Part shown: one piece after another, positions 23,876 to 30,920 of the stretch
Layout of the letters: the number at the start of each line of letters is the position of its first letter
Numbering within the stretch: position 1 is the first letter of the stretch
NCBI GenBank assembly: GCA_003140295.1
Contig: PLJR01000080.1
Coordinates: forward strand, 1,255 to 34,424
From: Acidobacteriota bacterium
GTDB taxonomy: Bacteria; Acidobacteriota; Terriglobia; Acidiferrales; UBA7541
DNA length: 33,170 bases
Reading direction: 5' to 3'
Translations under genes and position numbers: made by a program
Notes under the pieces: model-generated
Database searches by the model: none
Told to the model about the DNA's origin: nothing
Seen by the model: only the letters and a program-made list of their open reading frames with translations

Positions 23876-26800
23876 ATGATCCACCACGTCGTTCAATTCG
23901 CTCTGCGACAGCGCTTCCTGGTGCTGATGCTCACGCTGCTCGTGGTCGTCGCAGGCGCGCTTTCATTTCAGCGCATGCCGGTAGACGCTTATCCCGACCT
24001 CGCCGCTCCTCGCGCCGAAATCATTACCCAATGGCCGGGGCATGCAGCTGAGGAAGTGGAGCGCCTCGTTACCTTGCCCCTCGAACTGCAAATGAACGGC
24101 ATTCCGCACATGCAGGTGATGCGTTCCATCTCGCTCTACGGCCTTTCCGACGTGATCATGACGTTCGAAGAAGGCACTGACGATTATTTTGCGCGCCAGG
24201 TTGCTTTTGAACGCATGGCCGACGCCACACTCCCCAGCGGAGTGCTGCCGGGCTTGTCGCCGCTCAGCAGTCCTTCGGGCTTGGTTTATCGCTACGTGAT
24301 CGAGAGTCCGGATCGCAGCCCCCAGGAGCTGAAGACTTTCGAGGATTGGGTGATTCAGCGCGCGTATAAATCGGTCCCGGGAGTGGCGGACGATTCGGGA
24401 TTTGGCGGCACCATAATGCAATACCAGGTGCTGTTGGATCCCGCCAAGATCTACAGCTATCACATCCCCGTCGCGCAGGTTTTGACGGCGCTGCAGGCCA
24501 ACAATGCGAATGCCGGGGGCGGCTTCTATTCGCAAGGAGGCCAGTTTTTCTACGTGCGCGGCCTCGGCTTGGTCAAAAATACCGAAGACATAGGCAACAT
24601 CGTCGTGGGAAACAACAACGGCGTTCCGGTGCGCATTCGCGATATCGGCGAGGTCGGGATTGGCAATGCGCCGCGCCTGGGAGAATTCGGCTTTCAAAAC
24701 AATGATGACATGGTGGAAGGCGTTATTTTAATGCTTCGCGGCGACCAGACCCAGCACGTGCTCGCCGGCGTCGAGAAGAAAACCGCGGAACTGAATCACG
24801 GGCTCCTGCCGCCCGACGTCAAGATTCGCCCGTTTTACGATCGCAGCGATCTCGTACGCGTGACTACGGATACCGTCGAAGCCAATCTCGAGCGTGGAAT
24901 GATTCTGGTTGTCATCGTGTTGATATCTTTCCTGGTCAGCTTCCGGGCCGCCGTGATTGTCGCCCTGACGATTCCTCTGGGGCTGCTTTTCGCCTTCATC
25001 TTTCTGCACGCCCGCAACGTTCCCGCAAATCTGCTTTCGATTGGCGCGATCGATTTTGGAATCATCATCGACGGCACGGTGGTGATGATGGAAAACATCT
25101 ATCGCGAACTCGCCGACCGCGCGGGACAGCAATACAACTTGCACGACGTTATTCTCGCCGCGGCTCAGGATGTTGACCGGCCCATTTTTTATTCCGTGGC
25201 CGTCATCCTGGCCGGCTACCTTCCGATATACGCCCTGACCGGGCCGGCGGGAAAATTGTTTCATCCCATGGCGGAGACCATGTCTTACGCGCTCCTCGGC
25301 GCGCTGATCTTCACGCTAACCCTCGTTCCCGTGCTCGCTTCCTACTGGTTCACCCGTGGGGTCAAAGAAACCGTCAACCGTCCCTATGAATGGATCAAGC
25401 GCGTCTATTCCGGCCAACTCGATTGGTGCCTGGATCACCCGAAAATTACCCTCTTCGTCTCCGCTTTAATTTTTGGCGCGACGCTGTTGCTGGTTCCCTT
25501 TATCGGCGGCGAATTCATGCCCCACCTGGATGAAGGCGCCCTCTGGGTGCGCGCAACCATGCCGTACACCATCTCCTTTGAAGAGGCCTCGAAATTCGCC
25601 CCGCAGGTTCGTAAAATACTGATGTCTTATCCCCAGGTTACTGAAGTTGGATCGGAGCTCGGGCGCCCCGACGACGGCACCGACCCCACGGGCTTTTTCA
25701 ATTGCGAGTTTTACGTTGGACTGCGGCCCTACAAGGATAAAGCCTGGCAAGGATCCATCGGCAATAAGGCCGCGCTGACCGCCGATCTGAAAAAGAAATT
25801 GGACGCTTATCCGGGCGTCATTTTCAACTTCACGCAGCCCGCCGAAGACGCCGTGGACGAGGCCTTGACCGGCCTGAAGAGTGCTCTTGCCGTCAAGATC
25901 TACGGTGCGGATCTCCAGGTGCTCGAAGACCGAGCCGTCGAAATCAAGCGCGTGCTTTCGCAAGTTCCAGGGTTTACCGAGCTCACCGTGGTGCGGGAAC
26001 TGGGCCAGCCTAGCCTCCTGATCGACGTCGACCGCGGCAAAACCGCGCGCTACGGAATTAACGTAGCGGACGTCGAGGCTGTCGTGCAGGCCGCCGTGGG
26101 AGGGCAAGCGGCCACGCAGGTGATCCAAGGAGAGCAGGTGTTTGACCTGGTGGTGCGCATGAGGCCGGAATACCGCTCCAGCGCCAATGAGATCGGCAAC
26201 CTGCTTGTGCCCACAGCCGGTGGCACGCAAGTGCCCATCTCGGAGTTAGCGAATATCCACCAGGGAAACGGCGCATCCTTCATCTATCGCGAAAATAATT
26301 CCCGCTATATCGGCGTGCAATTCAGCATCGAGGGCCGTGATCTGGCGCGTGCCGTGGGCGACGCGCAGAAAGCCGTGCGAGATTCGGTGAAATTGCCCCA
26401 AGGCTATACGCTCGATTGGGGCGGAGAGTTCAGCGAGTACGTAGCTGCGCGCCAACAGCTCATAATCATTGGCCCGCTCGCCGTTTTGCTGATTTTCATG
26501 ATCCTCTTCGCGCTCTACGGAAATTTCAAATTTCCGGTGACCATCGCTCTGGGCGTGGTGATGACCGAACCTGTGGGCGCGCTGATCGCCCTCAAATTAA
26601 CTCACACCCCCTTCAGCGTAAGTTCGATTTTGGGTTTATTGGCGCTCATGGGGGTTTCCGTCGAGACCGCGGTCATCCTGGTTTCCTACATCAACAAGCT
26701 GCGGCTCGAGAAAATGAATATTCGCAGCGCTACTCGCGAAGCCTCGCTGCTGCGCTTGCGCCCCATCATGATGACGGCCCTGGTGGCCTGCCTGGGCCTG

Positions 26801-26959
26801 CTGCCCGCCGCACTTTCCACCGGCATCGGCTCCGACACGCAAAAGCCGTTCGCCATCGTCATTGTCGCCGGCTTGATCTCCCGGCTGTTGCTGGGCTTTT
26901 TTGTGAATCCGGTGCTCTACGAAATGGTCGCGCGCGAGGGCGACGTCCTGCAGGTCTGA
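23876..26959 (+). CDS. heavy-metal-type RND efflux pump (CzcA/CusA family)
   Basis: Inner-membrane proton antiporter of 1027 residues, the normal length. It begins MIHHVVQFALRQRFLVLML with the first helix, followed by the porter domain (MPVDAYPDL, VERLVTLPLE). In the fourth transmembrane region IDFGIIIDGTVVMMEN supplies Asp393, Asp399 and Glu406 with the same spacing as the three charged residues essential in CzcA. SFRAAVIVALTIPLGLLFAF, GEFMPHLDEGALWVRATMP and the C-terminal LLALMGVSVETAVILVSYIN and LRLRPIMMTALVACLGLLPAAL are family hallmarks. The DFG-type motif points to the divalent-cation (Zn/Co/Cd/Ni) branch more than the Cu/Ag branch. The ORF-track start 23579 reads through the adaptor gene in another frame; ATG 23876 is the natural start. 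Confidence 0.95.
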   Translation: MIHHVVQFALRQRFLVLMLTLLVVVAGALSFQRMPVDAYPDLAAPRAEIITQWPGHAAEEVERLVTLPLELQMNGIPHMQVMRSISLYGLSDVIMTFEEGTDDYFARQVAFERMADATLPSGVLPGLSPLSSPSGLVYRYVIESPDRSPQELKTFEDWVIQRAYKSVPGVADDSGFGGTIMQYQVLLDPAKIYSYHIPVAQVLTALQANNANAGGGFYSQGGQFFYVRGLGLVKNTEDIGNIVVGNNNGVPVRIRDIGEVGIGNAPRLGEFGFQNNDDMVEGVILMLRGDQTQHVLAGVEKKTAELNHGLLPPDVKIRPFYDRSDLVRVTTDTVEANLERGMILVVIVLISFLVSFRAAVIVALTIPLGLLFAFIFLHARNVPANLLSIGAIDFGIIIDGTVVMMENIYRELADRAGQQYNLHDVILAAAQDVDRPIFYSVAVILAGYLPIYALTGPAGKLFHPMAETMSYALLGALIFTLTLVPVLASYWFTRGVKETVNRPYEWIKRVYSGQLDWCLDHPKITLFVSALIFGATLLLVPFIGGEFMPHLDEGALWVRATMPYTISFEEASKFAPQVRKILMSYPQVTEVGSELGRPDDGTDPTGFFNCEFYVGLRPYKDKAWQGSIGNKAALTADLKKKLDAYPGVIFNFTQPAEDAVDEALTGLKSALAVKIYGADLQVLEDRAVEIKRVLSQVPGFTELTVVRELGQPSLLIDVDRGKTARYGINVADVEAVVQAAVGGQAATQVIQGEQVFDLVVRMRPEYRSSANEIGNLLVPTAGGTQVPISELANIHQGNGASFIYRENNSRYIGVQFSIEGRDLARAVGDAQKAVRDSVKLPQGYTLDWGGEFSEYVAARQQLIIIGPLAVLLIFMILFALYGNFKFPVTIALGVVMTEPVGALIALKLTHTPFSVSSILGLLALMGVSVETAVILVSYINKLRLEKMNIRSATREASLLRLRPIMMTALVACLGLLPAALSTGIGSDTQKPFAIVIVAGLISRLLLGFFVNPVLYEMVAREGDVLQV

Positions 26960-26985
26960 TCGCGTGACCGATGCTCGCGTGATCG
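26960..26985 (+). repeat. 11-base near-perfect direct repeat just after the pump gene stop
   Basis: TCGCGTGACCG (26960-26970) and TCGCGTGATCG (26975-26985) differ at one base, period 15, starting directly after the TGA (26957-26959). They fill most of the 40-base gap before the convergent dnaB stop. Confidence 0.45.
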
Positions 26986-26999
26986 TCCTGTCGCACCTC

Positions 27000-28364
27000 T
27001 CACTCATCCCCCGACACCCAGCTTCCTGGTGCCGCTTGCTCGAACCGCGTGAACTTGCCCATGAAAACAAATGGCAGCTTGTCGACCGGACCATTCCGCT
27101 GTTTCGCGATGATCAGATCGGTCTGCGCGCGCTCTTCTTCGGTGACTTCGCCCTTTTTCTTGAACAAATTCGGACGGTGAATGAACAGCACCACGTCGGC
27201 ATCCTGCTCGATCGCGCCCGAATCGCGCAGGTCGGCCAGCTGCGGGCTGCGGGTCTCATGCTCCGGGGCGCGCGTAAGCTGGCTGAGCACGATCACGGGA
27301 ACCTTCAGTTCCTTGGCCAGGCCCTTCAGCCCCCGCGTGATGCTTGAAACCTCTTCATTGCGATTGGAAAATCTCCCGCGCGCCGCGATTAATTGCAGGT
27401 AATCCACGATCACCAGGCTCAGCCCGCGATCCCGCTTTAGCCGCCGCGCTTTCGCGCCGATTTCCGTGACTGTCGCCGACCCCGAATCGTCAATCCATAG
27501 CGGCGCTTCGGATAATTGTCCCAGCGTTTGCGTCATCTGCTTCCAGTCTTCGCGCGCCAGGCGTCCCGTGCGGAACTTGTGCGCATCGATCTGCGCCATT
27601 GATGCCAGCAGCCGCATCAGCAGCGATTCCTTGGACATTTCCAGGCTGAAAATCGCCACCGACGCATGTTGCTGCACCGCCGTATTCTCCGCGATGTTCA
27701 GTGCCAGCGCCGTCTTGCCCACCGATGGCCGCGCCGCCAGGATGATCAGTTCGGAGTTCTGCAAGCCCGAGGTCAGGTTATCCAGGTCCGAGTACCCCGT
27801 CGCGAGGCCCGTAATCCTTTTCCCCTCAGTGATCACCCGTTCCAGGCGCTCGATGTTGTCGCGCACCACATCTCTCATCGGCACCAGGCCGACGCGAATG
27901 CGGTCTTCGGCCAGTTGAAAAATCGAGGACTCCGCCTGGTCAAGAATTGCGTCGGGATCCTCTTCGGCCTCGAGCGCGGTTTGCTGGATGGCCTGCGTCG
28001 CGTGGATCAGTCCGCGCAGCAAGGATTTTTCCTTGACGATGCGCGCGTAGTGCTCCAGATGCGAAACGCGAGGCACTCCATCGACCAACTGCGCAAGGTA
28101 AGCGGGGCCGCCCGCCGCCTCCAACTCTCCCTTGCGGCGGAGCTGGTCGCACAGCGTAACCAAATCAATCGGCTGTTGCGCTTCGCCCAGCACGATCATA
28201 TGAATAAAAATCCGCCGGTGCTGGTCGAGGAAGAAATCCTCGGGCTTCAGCTTCTCAATGGCTGTATTCAGCGCGTGGTTGTCGAGCAGAACCGCTCCGA
28301 GCACACTGCGCTCGGCTTCCACGTTTTGCGGCAAGGGCCGCTCGAGAGTAGTTTCGCTAGGCAT
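27000..28364 (-). CDS. dnaB: replicative DNA helicase DnaB
   Basis: Hexameric fork helicase, 454 residues, the normal length. The N-terminal domain starts LPQNVEAERSVLGAVLLDNHAL. The RecA-like motor has Walker A ARPSVGKTALALNIAEN, VAIFSLEMSKESLLMRLLASMAQID, Walker B SLVIVDYLQLI, VIVLSQLTRAPE, and the DNA-loop/arginine-finger region ending DADVVLFIHRP. KQRNGPVDKLPFVFMGKFTRFE closes the family signature. No intein or insertion. It is last in the ribosomal-protein cluster but has a candidate promoter of its own upstream and a 350-base gap from rplI. It converges with the pump gene. Confidence 0.97.
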   Translation of the reverse strand: MPSETTLERPLPQNVEAERSVLGAVLLDNHALNTAIEKLKPEDFFLDQHRRIFIHMIVLGEAQQPIDLVTLCDQLRRKGELEAAGGPAYLAQLVDGVPRVSHLEHYARIVKEKSLLRGLIHATQAIQQTALEAEEDPDAILDQAESSIFQLAEDRIRVGLVPMRDVVRDNIERLERVITEGKRITGLATGYSDLDNLTSGLQNSELIILAARPSVGKTALALNIAENTAVQQHASVAIFSLEMSKESLLMRLLASMAQIDAHKFRTGRLAREDWKQMTQTLGQLSEAPLWIDDSGSATVTEIGAKARRLKRDRGLSLVIVDYLQLIAARGRFSNRNEEVSSITRGLKGLAKELKVPVIVLSQLTRAPEHETRSPQLADLRDSGAIEQDADVVLFIHRPNLFKKKGEVTEEERAQTDLIIAKQRNGPVDKLPFVFMGKFTRFEQAAPGSWVSGDE

Positions 28365-28391
28365 AGTGATTCGCTATTTATTCGCCACGCT

Positions 28392-28419
28392 ATTTTAACC
28401 TGTCGGCGCCGCGATGCAA
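28392..28419 (-). promoter_or_regulatory. candidate dnaB promoter (-35 TTGCAT, -10 TAAAAT, 16-base spacer)
   Basis: On the minus strand TTGCAT (28419-28414), 16 bases, then TAAAAT (28397-28392), 27 bases before the ATG. The -10 matches 5 of 6 and the -35 only 3 of 6. It suggests dnaB can be expressed apart from the ribosomal genes. Confidence 0.45.
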
Positions 28420-28515
28420 CGCTCAAGATCTGAAATAAATGGATACACTCGACAGTTCAAACGCCCGCGATTGTGGGGCAGCGTGCAGCCGGAGGCAATG
28501 CGAATATCAATTAAA

Positions 28516-28632
28516 GAAGTGTTGAAAACCGCAGAGGATGTGCAAAAGAAGCAAAACTCAGCCGGAAATATCCGTCGACCTCCAGTAGCACACGCATTCC
28601 CGCCTGTGCGCTTTTGCGGGAAGTGTTGAAAA
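28516..28632. repeat. 13-base exact direct repeat upstream of dnaB
   Basis: GAAGTGTTGAAAA at 28516-28528 and 28620-28632 (TTTTCAACACTTC on the dnaB strand). It is not a DnaA box. It could be a paired protein-binding site or the trace of a local duplication. Confidence 0.45.
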
Positions 28633-28714
28633 GGTGGATACGGTTGCCCCGTTCAAGAATGTGCCGCATCAAGGTGCCGCGGATCACGGTCTCCGCCGAA
28701 AATTATTCGCGAAA

Positions 28715-29161
28715 CTATTCCTCGCGGTTTACGACAACCTTGAACGTAGCCGTCACGTCGTGCACCAGCTTCACATGGACCGCATATTCGCCTACCGCTT
28801 TGATGGGTTCGGCGAGCTGTATCCGCCGCTTGTCGACCTCGAACCCCTGCGCCGCGAGCGCTTCGGCAAGATCGTTCGCGGTCACCGAACCGAAGAGTTG
28901 CCCGTTTTCAGCCGCTTTGCGCGTAAAGACTACCGTGGCGGCGTTCAATAACTCTGCTTGCTTTTGCGCTAGCTCTCGCTCGGTCGACGTGCGCTTCGCC
29001 AGCACGCCCCGGATTTTTTCCAGCCGCTTTACGTTCCCCGCTAAAGCTTCGACCGCCAGCTTGCGCGGCAGCAGATAATTTCGCGCGTAGCCTTCCGCGA
29101 CCGTCACGACTTCGCCGCGCGAGCCCAGCTTCTCAATGTCTTCTTGCAGAATGATTTCCAT
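28715..29161 (-). CDS. rplI: 50S ribosomal protein bL9
   Basis: Large-subunit protein binding 23S rRNA near the L1 stalk; 148 residues, normal length. The N-terminal domain MEIILQEDIEKLGSRGEVVTVAEGYARNYLLPRKLA is the strongly conserved L9 signature, followed by a long connecting helix and a C-terminal domain (GQLFGSVTANDLAEALAAQGFEVDKRRIQL). AAGGA precedes the ATG. It follows rpsR by 60 bases. The stop region contains a weak repeat (GAATAGTTTCG / GAATAATTTTCG). Confidence 0.97.
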   Translation of the reverse strand: MEIILQEDIEKLGSRGEVVTVAEGYARNYLLPRKLAVEALAGNVKRLEKIRGVLAKRTSTERELAQKQAELLNAATVVFTRKAAENGQLFGSVTANDLAEALAAQGFEVDKRRIQLAEPIKAVGEYAVHVKLVHDVTATFKVVVNREE

Positions 29162-29214
29162 GTTTTCGTCCTTGCGATGTATTCGCCGTATGTTGCCGAG
29201 CCGCTGGCTTGAGA

Positions 29215-29234
29215 CTCCGTACTAAAGCTCCGTA
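29215..29234. repeat. 7-base direct repeat, period 13, spanning the rpsR stop
   Basis: CTCCGTA occurs at 29215-29221 and 29228-29234. On the rpsR strand TACGGAG lies just before the stop and again directly after TAG. Confidence 0.4.
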
Positions 29235-29557
29235 GAAAATGGCAGCAGCGCGATGTTGCGGGCCCGCTTGATCGCCACGCCCAGCCAGCGCTGGTGCCGC
29301 GAACAAGTGCCGGTCATCCGCCGGGGCATGATCTTTCCACGATCCTGCACGAACGGCTGAAGCATTTCCGCCTTCTTGTAGTCGATGAAGTCCACTCTCT
29401 CAACGCAGAAGCGGCACACCTTCTTCTTGCGGAAATACTGGCGCTTGCCGCGCCGCGGCCCGCTTCCGCCTCCCGGCCCTGATCCCGGGCGGCCTTCGCG
29501 CGACGGTGGACCGCCGGAGTGCGATTGTCTTGGTGCCGAAGTATGTTGCTCGCTCAT
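29222..29557 (-). CDS. rpsR: 30S ribosomal protein bS18 with long N-terminal extension
   Basis: Small-subunit protein that pairs with S6 on the platform. The conserved core runs from about residue 40 ([22 protein letters not shown]) to the end ([35 protein letters not shown]). Cys48, Cys51, Cys85 and His88 form a likely zinc site (the C+ form of S18). At 111 residues it is about 35 longer than usual because of a Gly/Pro/Ser/Arg-rich N-terminal extension ([20 protein letters not shown]). ATG 29557 is preceded by AAAGGGG; the ORF-track start 29602 lacks such a site and adds residues that read intergenic repeat sequence. Confidence 0.95.
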   Translation of the reverse strand: MSEQHTSAPRQSHSGGPPSREGRPGSGPGGGSGPRRGKRQYFRKKKVCRFCVERVDFIDYKKAEMLQPFVQDRGKIMPRRMTGTCSRHQRWLGVAIKRARNIALLPFSTEL

Positions 29558-29600
29558 GATTCCCCTTTCAAATCTATTTCCCTGCCGCAGCGTGCGCCCC

Positions 29601-29660
29601 AAAACTTCTTGACGCCTAACTTTTTGAAGCCCTAATTTGCAGCGTAATTTTTTGACGCTC
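29601..29660. repeat. degenerate ~16-base tandem repeat directly after rpsF
   Basis: On the plus strand the units are AAAACTTCTTGACGCC, TAACTTTTTGAAGCCC, TAATTTGCAGCG (shortened) and TAATTTTTTGACGCTC, ending at the rpsF stop (CTA, 29660-29662). On the rpsF strand each unit boundary carries a (G/A)TTA(G) string like the stop context. Confidence 0.6.
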
Positions 29661-30157
29661 TAACTCGTCGGAGTATTCTGCTCGCCAGCCGATGCGTTCG
29701 CCGGCGACGCCCCGCCTGCGGCCGGCGGCGCTCCCACTCCCGGCCCTGCCGCGCCCCCGCCCGCGCCCGCAGGCGCTGCACTCGGCGCCGCAGCCGTCTT
29801 GCGTGGACGCCGCTTGGCGCGTCGATCGCGCCGGCCTACCAGCTTTTGTTGCCGCTTGATCTCCTCGTCCAGACGCACGGTCATGTACTTGATCACCGGG
29901 TCGGAGACGCGCAACCGGCGCTCAAGTTCCTTGATCAATTCGCCCTGCGCGCTCCGCAGCGCCATGTAAACGTAATAGCCTTCGCGCTGCTTTGACACCC
30001 GATAGGCCATCTTTCGCGTGCCCCACTTCTCCGTTTTTTCAAGCTTGCCGCCGCGGTCGTTCACCGCCTGCTCCAGCACCCCGATCAGCTTGGTGATTTC
30101 CTCTTCCGGCGTCGCCGGCATGCAGATAAAAATTAAGTCGTATAAACGTTCTTCCAT
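29660..30157 (-). CDS. rpsF: 30S ribosomal protein bS6 with long C-terminal tail
   Basis: Small-subunit protein of the S6-S18 pair; in other bacteria the complex also regulates its own mRNA. The core MEERLYDLIFICMPATPEEEITKLIGVLEQ, KTEKWGTRKMAYRVSKQREGYYV and ELERRLRVSDPVIKYMTVRLDE is typical. The protein is 165 residues against about 95-135 in most bacteria. Residues 101-120 are strongly basic (RRDRRAKRRPRK), and 121-165 are Ala/Gly/Pro-rich. ATG 30157 follows GAGGAAAC, a good ribosome site; the ORF-track start 30181 is rejected. Its leader is the tandem-repeat region after pth. Confidence 0.95.
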   Translation of the reverse strand: MEERLYDLIFICMPATPEEEITKLIGVLEQAVNDRGGKLEKTEKWGTRKMAYRVSKQREGYYVYMALRSAQGELIKELERRLRVSDPVIKYMTVRLDEEIKRQQKLVGRRDRRAKRRPRKTAAAPSAAPAGAGGGAAGPGVGAPPAAGGASPANASAGEQNTPTS

Positions 30158-30201
30158 GTTTCCTCGATTCGCCACCGGCATCCTCTGTGGACCACCCGGG
30201 G

Positions 30202-30272
30202 ACGTTAGATTTCACGTTAGATTTCACGTTAGATTTCGCGTTGGATTACTCGTTGATCTCGTCTTAGATTTC
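30202..30272. repeat. 12-base tandem repeat (3 exact plus about 3 degenerate copies) between pth and rpsF
   Basis: ACGTTAGATTTC repeats exactly at 30202-30213, 30214-30225 and 30226-30237, followed by GCGTTGGATTAC, TCGTTGATCTC and GTCTTAGATTTC (to 30272). The last unit contains the pth stop codon (TAA on the minus strand), so the array looks like an expansion of the 3' end of pth. It makes up most of the rpsF leader. Confidence 0.85.
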
Positions 30273-30857
30273 GCTTTCCTCTTCGGGCGGCGCGCCCCGC
30301 CGGTTGAACCGGTTCATGGCGTGCCCCGCACCCTGCGTCAATATGTCTTCCACCGCATCCGCGGCCTGCCCGGCCATCTCCTCCGCGATTTCCAGTTCCG
30401 CCTTGCGCATCGGATGCAAAACGTAGGCGGCTAAATCGCCCACCGGGTGATCGGGCTGCACTCCCATGCGCACGCGCAAAAATTCGAGCGTTCCCACTGC
30501 GCCGATAATCGACTTCAGGCCGTTATGGCCCCCTGCGGTCCCTCGCTCCCGGATACGCAGCGAGCCCCACGGCAGCGCGACGTCGTCGTACAACACCACC
30601 AAATCCGCCGGGGTGCATTCGTACCGCTGCAATAAGTCCCGCACCGCCAGCCCGCTGAGATTCATCATCGTTCGCGGTTTGACGAGCGCCACTGCGCATC
30701 CCGCAACCGACCCCAGGCCGACCAACGACTTCGCCTCGGGACGCTCCACCCGGATTCGGCTGCGTTCCGCGATCTGATCTACCGCAAAAAAACCCAGGTT
30801 ATGCGGTGTCCACGCGTACGCCATGCCCGGATTTCCCAGACCCACGATCAGGCGCAT
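30264..30857 (-). CDS. pth: peptidyl-tRNA hydrolase
   Basis: Cytoplasmic esterase recycling peptidyl-tRNA that drops off ribosomes. Signatures: MRLIVGLGNPGMAYAWTPHNLGF with Asn9 and the catalytic His19, VALVKPRTMMNLSG, LVVLYDDVALPWGSLRIRERGTAGGHNGLKSI with the conserved Asp, and FLRVRMGVQPD. From ATG 30857 it is 197 residues. TTG 30881 would add 8 residues and has a weak GGATGG upstream. The C-terminus is acidic and ends inside the tandem-repeat array, suggesting that the last codons and the repeat share an origin. It follows rplY by 63 bases. Confidence 0.96.
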   Translation of the reverse strand: MRLIVGLGNPGMAYAWTPHNLGFFAVDQIAERSRIRVERPEAKSLVGLGSVAGCAVALVKPRTMMNLSGLAVRDLLQRYECTPADLVVLYDDVALPWGSLRIRERGTAGGHNGLKSIIGAVGTLEFLRVRMGVQPDHPVGDLAAYVLHPMRKAELEIAEEMAGQAADAVEDILTQGAGHAMNRFNRRGAPPEEESEI

Positions 30858-30920
30858 GGCGCGATCAGCCGCATTTTCCAAACCATCCGCCCAGGCATTC
30901 CGCGGCCAGTGTACCGGCGC

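Larger units (their letters stand above)
28365..28714. other. 350-base intergenic region between rplI and dnaB
   Basis: Longest gene-free stretch in the window. It contains a candidate dnaB promoter near 28392-28419, an exact 13-base direct repeat GAAGTGTTGAAAA (28516-28528 and 28620-28632, 104 bases apart), and an imperfect hairpin GCACACGC/GCCTGTGC near 28588-28609. The plus-strand ORF at 28414-28629 (71 residues) has no recognisable features and is not called. No tRNA or riboswitch is recognised. Confidence 0.5.

Noticed and set aside
25466-26230. 254-residue minus-strand ORF opposite the RND pump
   Set aside because: Antisense to the strongly conserved pump; no family features.
28414-28629. 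71-residue plus-strand ORF between dnaB and rplI
   Set aside because: No ribosome site, domain or signal; composition looks non-coding.
30202-30272. CRISPR array
   Set aside because: Units are 12 bases with no spacers; this is a simple tandem repeat.
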